Below are positions 59,286 through 64,000 of a stretch of DNA of 64,000 nt, one piece after another. Both the position numbers and the translations under genes were made by a program. The stretch's first letter is position 1. Each line of letters opens with the position of its first letter. Source of the DNA: Rhyzopertha dominica. Lineage: Eukaryota; Arthropoda; Insecta; Coleoptera; Bostrichidae. The notes beneath the pieces were generated by a model that did not search any database, was not told where the DNA came from, and was given only the letters and a program-made list of their open reading frames with translations. The DNA lies in NCBI GenBank assembly GCA_025024175.1, contig QCXZ01000041.1, forward strand, positions 50,215,786-50,279,785, written 5' to 3'.

Positions 59286-59930
59286 AAACGCTTGCAACCT
59301 GTGTTGGTTTAGATATGTGGACGACACTTTCACCGTCTGGCCGCATGGAGAACAGAACATAAAGGAGTTCCTGTACCATCTAAATAGCATCCATAGCGGC
59401 ATACAATTCACGATGGAGATGGAGACCGATGGCGCCTTGCCCTTCCCGGATGTGATGGTGACAAGGAAACAAGACGGCATGCTAGGACATGGGGTCTATA
59501 GGAAGCCAACCCACACGGATCGCTCGCTACCTGCATGCAGATTTACACCACCACCCTGCCAAAAAACAAGGAGTCATCAACACTCTGATACAACGAGCGA
59601 AGCTAGTCAGCGAACCAGACGCAGAGCACTACAAAACAACGGATATCCTAAGGCACAGATTGAGAAGGAAGGAACCAGAAGAGCACATTGCTGCAGCATA
59701 CCTGCCGTACCTCAATGGATGTACAGATAAGATCGGACGGTTGCTGAGAAGACATTAGATAAACGCCATCTTCACCGCCCCGGGAAGATAGCCAACGCCT
59801 TTCCGAAATATCGTTCGACGACTGAGGGGGTACAAACACAAGGTGTGTACAGCATCCCATGCAGCTGTGGGAAGGTTTACATCGGCCAACCCAACAGGTC
59901 GGCTGTAGCAGAACACTGAATGGAGACTGC
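59286..59930 (+). pseudogene. Penelope-like element: RT C-terminus and GIY-YIG endonuclease
   Basis: WFRYVDDTFTVWPHG (catalytic YVDD, ~59308) opens the fragment, so it is 5'-truncated within the RT. Then HSGIQFTMEMETDGALPFPD, GHGVYRKPTHTDR, frameshift, RYLHADLHHHPAKKQGVINT (~59540), RRKEPEEHIAAAYLPYLNG, stop, and GVYSIPCSCGKVYIG (~59840-59885), the GIY-YIG nuclease signature of PLEs, ending near 59920. The DNA is GC-richer than its surroundings and differs from the 36.6-kb PLE, so it is another family. Two or more frameshifts and stops. Confidence 0.85.
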
Positions 59931-59956
59931 CACACCGACATGAGTGTCGAAACGTC
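59931..59956 (+). ncRNA. Partial PLE hammerhead motif
   Basis: CACACCGACATGAGTGTC then GAAACGTC, the same helix II and GAAA portion as at 40.2 kb (CACCGACATGAGTGTCGAAA shared). The CUGANGA core is missing: it appears to have been lost by a deletion that fused the nuclease coding end to helix II. Confidence 0.5.
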
Positions 59957-60019
59957 AAGGTCAAACAAGCAACGTGTGAAGCCTTCAAACAAAAATAGAG
60001 AAAGACATTTTATTTGCTT

Positions 60020-61085
60020 TTTTCATTTCTAATAATGGTCTTCTACAAGGATGAGTTTTGTCGCCCATTCTTTTCAACCTTTACATAAGTGACCTTCCAG
60101 TAACTTCATCGAGCAAATTTGTGCATGCAGACGACATGACATTGGCTTTGCGAAGTAAAGACTTTTCTGCACTTGAACAGAACCTTTCAAGTGACATCGA
60201 GATTATGAATTGCTATTTTAAAACCTGGCGCTTGTGCCCTAATCCATTGAAGACAGAAGTAACTTGTTTTCATCTCAACAATCACCAAAAGAGGAAACAG
60301 CTTCAAGTTATGTCAAATAACACAATTCTCAAACATAACTTCTCACTAAAATACTTTGGAATGGCTCTAGATACGTCTCTAACGTACAAGAAACATATAA
60401 GAAAATGTTAGTAAAAATTACAGACTAGAAATAACATTCTGCATAAGCTTGCTGGTACAAGTTGGGGTGCAGATGCAAGTGTACACCGTACTTCTGCAAC
60501 TGCTTTATAGCACTGCTGAGTACTGCTGTCCTGTCTGGAAAAGATAGTCATCGCACAGGAAGAACGACACTCAACTAAATACTGCAATGCGGCTAATCAC
60601 TGGAACAATTAAGCCAACTCCATTACCTTGACTTCTGAATCTTTCACACGTTGCTTCTCCGGAGATTCGCTTCGTATAAAGCTTGGCAAAAATATCAATC
60701 GGCTCCTAATGAGTTTCTGATTTCCCGAGATCTGCAAGAGTTATCTACAACTCTGCTAGACTTCTAGAAAACCTCTGCGGACAAAATATTTCCTTCGTGC
60801 TCCTTAAACTATTGAAGGTGGATGGTGTTCTTTTTGGCAACTTAAGAAATATGATATATTCAATCAATAGCTTATAGACGATCTTACAGAAAAGGTGGCA
60901 GCAGCTGACCTCTCGAGAAAGCCTTGGGTCGCACTGGTCATGGGAAATGGGAAATTTTTCTTAATAAATGGGATACATCTATCAACCCTTCTTGTGTATG
61001 TGGAGATACCCTCCAAACCATTGAACATATGATGCCCCCCTACAGCATGACCTGGTGGTGTGGAGTCTTCACTATTTACGGCTCC
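60020..61085 (+). pseudogene. LINE 3' part: RT motif B to C-terminus
   Basis: GLLQG, a stop, VLSPILFNLYISDLP (motif B), KFVHADDMTLALR (YADD position now HADD, ~60125), YFKTWRLCPNPLKTEVTCFH, LKYFGMALDTSLTYKKHI (to 60411). After a stop: YSTAEYCCPVWKR, DTQLNTAMRLITGTIKPTPL (~60570-60625), then SCVCGDTLQTIEHMM (~60990-61030), the Cys-rich closing region common in these LINEs. It differs from the 28- and 43-kb LINEs (FNLYISDLP type). It begins just after the PLE hammerhead remnant and runs into the satellite at 61085. Confidence 0.8.
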
Positions 61086-61770
61086 TAACACCTAGTAGGT
61101 GTAATGATAGTTTGCTCCTGTAACTGTACTTAAAGAATTGATGCGATCATGGAAACGTCTGAAGTGTCCACGGTAACGCTATTGGCTGCAGTCAGTATTG
61201 CACACCAACCCTTAATGTAAGAGTAGTTTACTCTTTTGATTAAATGAAGAATTTACTCTAATTAACGCAACGCCCGTTTCTATCAAGCTAGAAATGCACA
61301 TTGTAATAACACTCCTGGTCAAATTTAAAGAAGAACACCACAACCCCCAGCCTAGGGGTAATTTACTCTTATGACTACTTAAGAATATTGCTCCAATCAT
61401 CGGAACGTCCACTTCGACCAAGCTGGAAATGTACACTAACTCTAATGGTTATACTGGGTACATGAATACTCCAACCCTTACAATAACGAATAAGGGTAGT
61501 TTATTCCTATGATTACCTGAAATAGTGCTCCGACTAGCGAAACGCCTGCTCTAACCAACAAACCAGTTACATTTAGTATTTCATTTGTTTATGAACACTC
61601 TAATCCTTAATACTTATTAAAGGTTAGTTTACCTTTATGGTTACTTAAAGGAGTTACTCATTCTACAAATGCACAAAAACACTAAGGGTCACGCTCGATC
61701 AATATGCTATTTAAAATGTAATACTCGAAACCCTAGTATAAAGGTAATTTGCTCTTGATAGTGTAAAAAA
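61085..61770. repeat. Diverged tandem satellite, ~130-bp unit, about five copies
   Basis: Units begin near 61085, 61205, 61342, 61472, 61602 and 61730 (partial). Shared features in order: AACCCTTAAT-like start, AAGGGTAGTTTACTCTTATG-like core, GATTACTTAA, TTGCTCC, CGGAACGTC or CGAAACGCC, CAAGCTGGAAATGCACA, ending GAACACTC. Spacing is 120-137 bp. Copies differ at many positions, so this is an old array. No ORF of note. Confidence 0.7.
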
Positions 61771-62960
61771 ATGCTCAGACCAGATATTTTCATTTGCATT
61801 GAATCGTTCACATAAGGATTTTGCTAAAATGCATCGATAATAAACGCAACTAATACGACGGAAAACAGCCGTCAGGTACTAGAAATGCCAAACAAAACAA
61901 ACGATAAGTGGAAAACACAGAATTGTTCTATTTGAATAGATACTGATACTTATTGGAGTAAAAAATAAGATGAGAAAACGAAGAGGCTAACAATTTTGTA
62001 AGCATATATGAAAATATTTTGACAACGTGAACAACTACGCATTTTTTTTAAATATGATGTGTTAACTGGTCATTTGTTTTGAGTTTCACATTATTAAAAC
62101 CCGGATTTTTGTTCACCAAGTTACTACCACAACTGCTACCAAATTAAAAGTACTCGAAACCAAAGTCTTTTAGAATAGTAGGTATATCTTGATACGTTAC
62201 AACGAATAATGCATTCGAGACGCCACTGGTGCAGCCGCAAACAATGTGTAAACAAATTCGCGGCCACACAAACAGGTACCTTCAAAACTGATTCGACAAA
62301 CACAAGTCAAGGTGGTAGTTCCACAACCGTCGATATCGGTGTTCTTACAACATAACCGTTGTGGGAGATAGCAAATTGAATAATCTCATCAAATAGAATG
62401 AAATTCGATGCGTTATAGACGGGAATGGAGTTGAGAAGGGAGCTGTGGGAACAGGGAAATTGGGATTTTTGATACAGATGAAGTGATTTCATTAGCTTTC
62501 GGGCATATAACCTTATTTAATGTGATTATACTATTTCGAGAAATGGCACAATAAATCAATATACAGTATTAGTGAATAAGTCCTGCAGGTGTTAATTACT
62601 GTTTTTTATTCATTTGATGATAACTTAAATAGATCTAGCCTATCATAGAAATTGCGCAACGATTTTGCTTTTCAGAACACATGTATAGTATTTTATAGAA
62701 GCTCTTCCCTTGACATGAGGCAAATTCCGCGACAAATTAGACTTTTCTTACAGTTACACACAGACAATTAAAAAGGCTTTCATGCTGCATGTACTTGTTG
62801 AGATAACGTTACAAAAAGTCACTTAAAATGCTATTCGCGTTATCTAGTGCGTTTTTTAGCTACATCATTAGTAATTTTCATTGTTCACACAATGTAAGTT
62901 TCGATTAAACTACTCAGTAAACATGTTTGCTGTGGGTGCGAGATTGTGGAAGATTGCTAT
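61771..62960. other. Noncoding spacer
   Basis: Nothing recognised apart from an ACGCCACTG at ~62222. Confidence 0.4.
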
Positions 62961-63181
62961 TCCACAGGGTGATCCATGTGAACATATTTCTTCCACAGCT
63001 TCATAATAGTTGTAGATCCCTTAGATTTTTTTGAGTATTATTTTCTAAAATTATTTCAAAATATCAAACAACCATAAGTTAGTCCAGGAGAAAAACCCAA
63101 ATACATTTGTATAAAACAGTTGCGTGTTTTCAACGATTATATAGTTATGGCAGAAATTCGTCTATTGATCCACCCTGTATA
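62961..63181. mobile_element. ~220-bp MITE with mariner-type ends
   Basis: Left end ACAGGGTGATCCATGTGAAC (62964-) and right end TTGATCCACCCTGTATA (63165-63181) are imperfect inverted repeats sharing ACAGGGTG and GATC, followed inward by ATTTC on both sides. No coding capacity. Confidence 0.6.
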
Positions 63182-64000
63182 ATAAACGGATAAAAATGCG
63201 TAGGGAACAAACAGCGAAAACAGATTTCTGTTTGAATGGTTACATTACAATGGGAATGTAGATTTTGCCTCCGAGATTTGGAGAGTTGGACATAATGTTT
63301 ACTTTTTCAATGGTATACGGGCAGAGGATTATATGAACTAACGGTAGTAGGTAAATAGTTACAAAACAGAATGTTATTTACTTTTTTACCTTCCATATGC
63401 ACGATATGCAAATGTTTAAAAAGCGGTTTGCACGATTGATCTTATTTGTATAGTATAACAGTTTATTGTGAATTTCTAGATGATAAAGCGGTGTCTATAC
63501 TCCATTTTTGCCAACCACTGTATTGATAATTTCAGAACAAGTAATAATAGCCAACGTTAATATAATTACCATATAAAACGCCATAATATTTAATTAACAA
63601 TAATAATAAAGTTTATTAAGTTACTAGATAATACATCAAATATAGAATTATACTAAATACAACGGAAACAAAAATGTAGTGGCATAAAAAGTAAGTTCTC
63701 GGAATTGCCTATTTTCAGACGTTTTGCAACAATTGAGATTTCTACATTAAGAATAGAACACAAGAACAATAGCATCACAATACCTACTAAAGCTGGAACA
63801 TCGTAAAAATGATCTAAATTGGTTAAAAAAGTTTCTCGCGGATGATTTCAAAGTTCGTCAGATTACTTTCAACTTGATCCATATGTATTTGGAGAATTTT
63901 ATCGAATTCATAAGGAAACGCATTCATACTGACGTTACCAGTAAACCAACATTTTACATAAGGTCACTTTTCCGTTGACCTATACGTTATTTGCACTGCG
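63182..64000. other. Spacer to the window end
   Basis: AT-rich; nothing recognised. Confidence 0.4.

Noticed and set aside
1..64000. tRNA, rRNA or CRISPR arrays
   Set aside because: No cloverleaf with A/B boxes, conserved rRNA segments, or regularly spaced short repeats could be recognised by eye.

Overview
This is AT-rich eukaryotic nuclear DNA, most likely from an insect. It contains spliceosomal signals (GTRAGT donors, T-rich TTTCAG acceptors) and an AATAAA poly(A) signal. Its transposable-element (TE) community is typical of insects: Tc1/mariner lineages, jockey-type LINEs, Ty3/gypsy and Penelope-like elements (PLEs). There are no bacterial operons, ribosome binding sites, rRNA or tRNA genes that I can see. 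A beetle or a similarly TE-rich insect would fit, but the species cannot be decided from this window.

Nearly everything recognisable is transposon-derived, and most copies are broken. From left to right: a DD41D transposase relic at the left edge; a second DD41D relic (1.79-4.59 kb) split by a 1.69-kb non-autonomous element with CACAG ends; a foldback palindrome (7.48-7.91 kb); an N-terminal relic of a DD81E (Sailor-like) transposase (9 kb); DD41D and DD34D mariner fragments (11.8-12.4 kb); a 1,420-bp element with 16-bp terminal inverted repeats (TIRs) and a perfect 8-bp target-site duplication (TSD; 13.6-15.0 kb); a mariner relic (15.3 kb); a nearly whole DD41D copy (18.3-19.6 kb); four small exons that look like the 3' end of a host gene (21.5-22.1 kb); a rearranged DD81E relic and a hammerhead-ribozyme motif (22.5-23.2 kb); a long DD41D ORF (23.4-24.2 kb); and a decayed LINE (28.4-29.7 kb).

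The right half holds a DD81E relic (31 kb); a complete 2.2-kb DD81E element with long TIRs and TA target sites (32.9-35.1 kb); PLE pieces in both orientations (35.2-38.5 kb); an inverted pair of hammerhead motifs (40.1 kb); a Ty3/gypsy RT relic (41.6-42.2 kb); a 5'-truncated jockey-type LINE with a 768-codon open frame (43.1-45.6 kb); another PLE terminal fragment (47.7 kb); a second, unsplit copy of the 1.79-kb DD41D family (50.2-51.1 kb); a Tc1 relic (51.5 kb); a truncated sister of the 32.9-kb element (56.6-58.3 kb); a PLE fragment with a GIY-YIG domain joined to a LINE 3' end (59.3-61.1 kb); and a diverged ~130-bp tandem satellite (61.1-61.8 kb).

Host content is small: the four-exon gene end, a few isolated exon-like segments, and some TE-poor stretches (about 39.0-39.4, 45.8-46.2, 32.3-32.6 kb) that could be regulatory. 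The most interesting signals are the structural ones that an ORF scan misses: two non-autonomous DNA transposons with exact boundaries, the hammerhead motifs linked to PLEs, the foldback, the satellite, and the microexon gene end.
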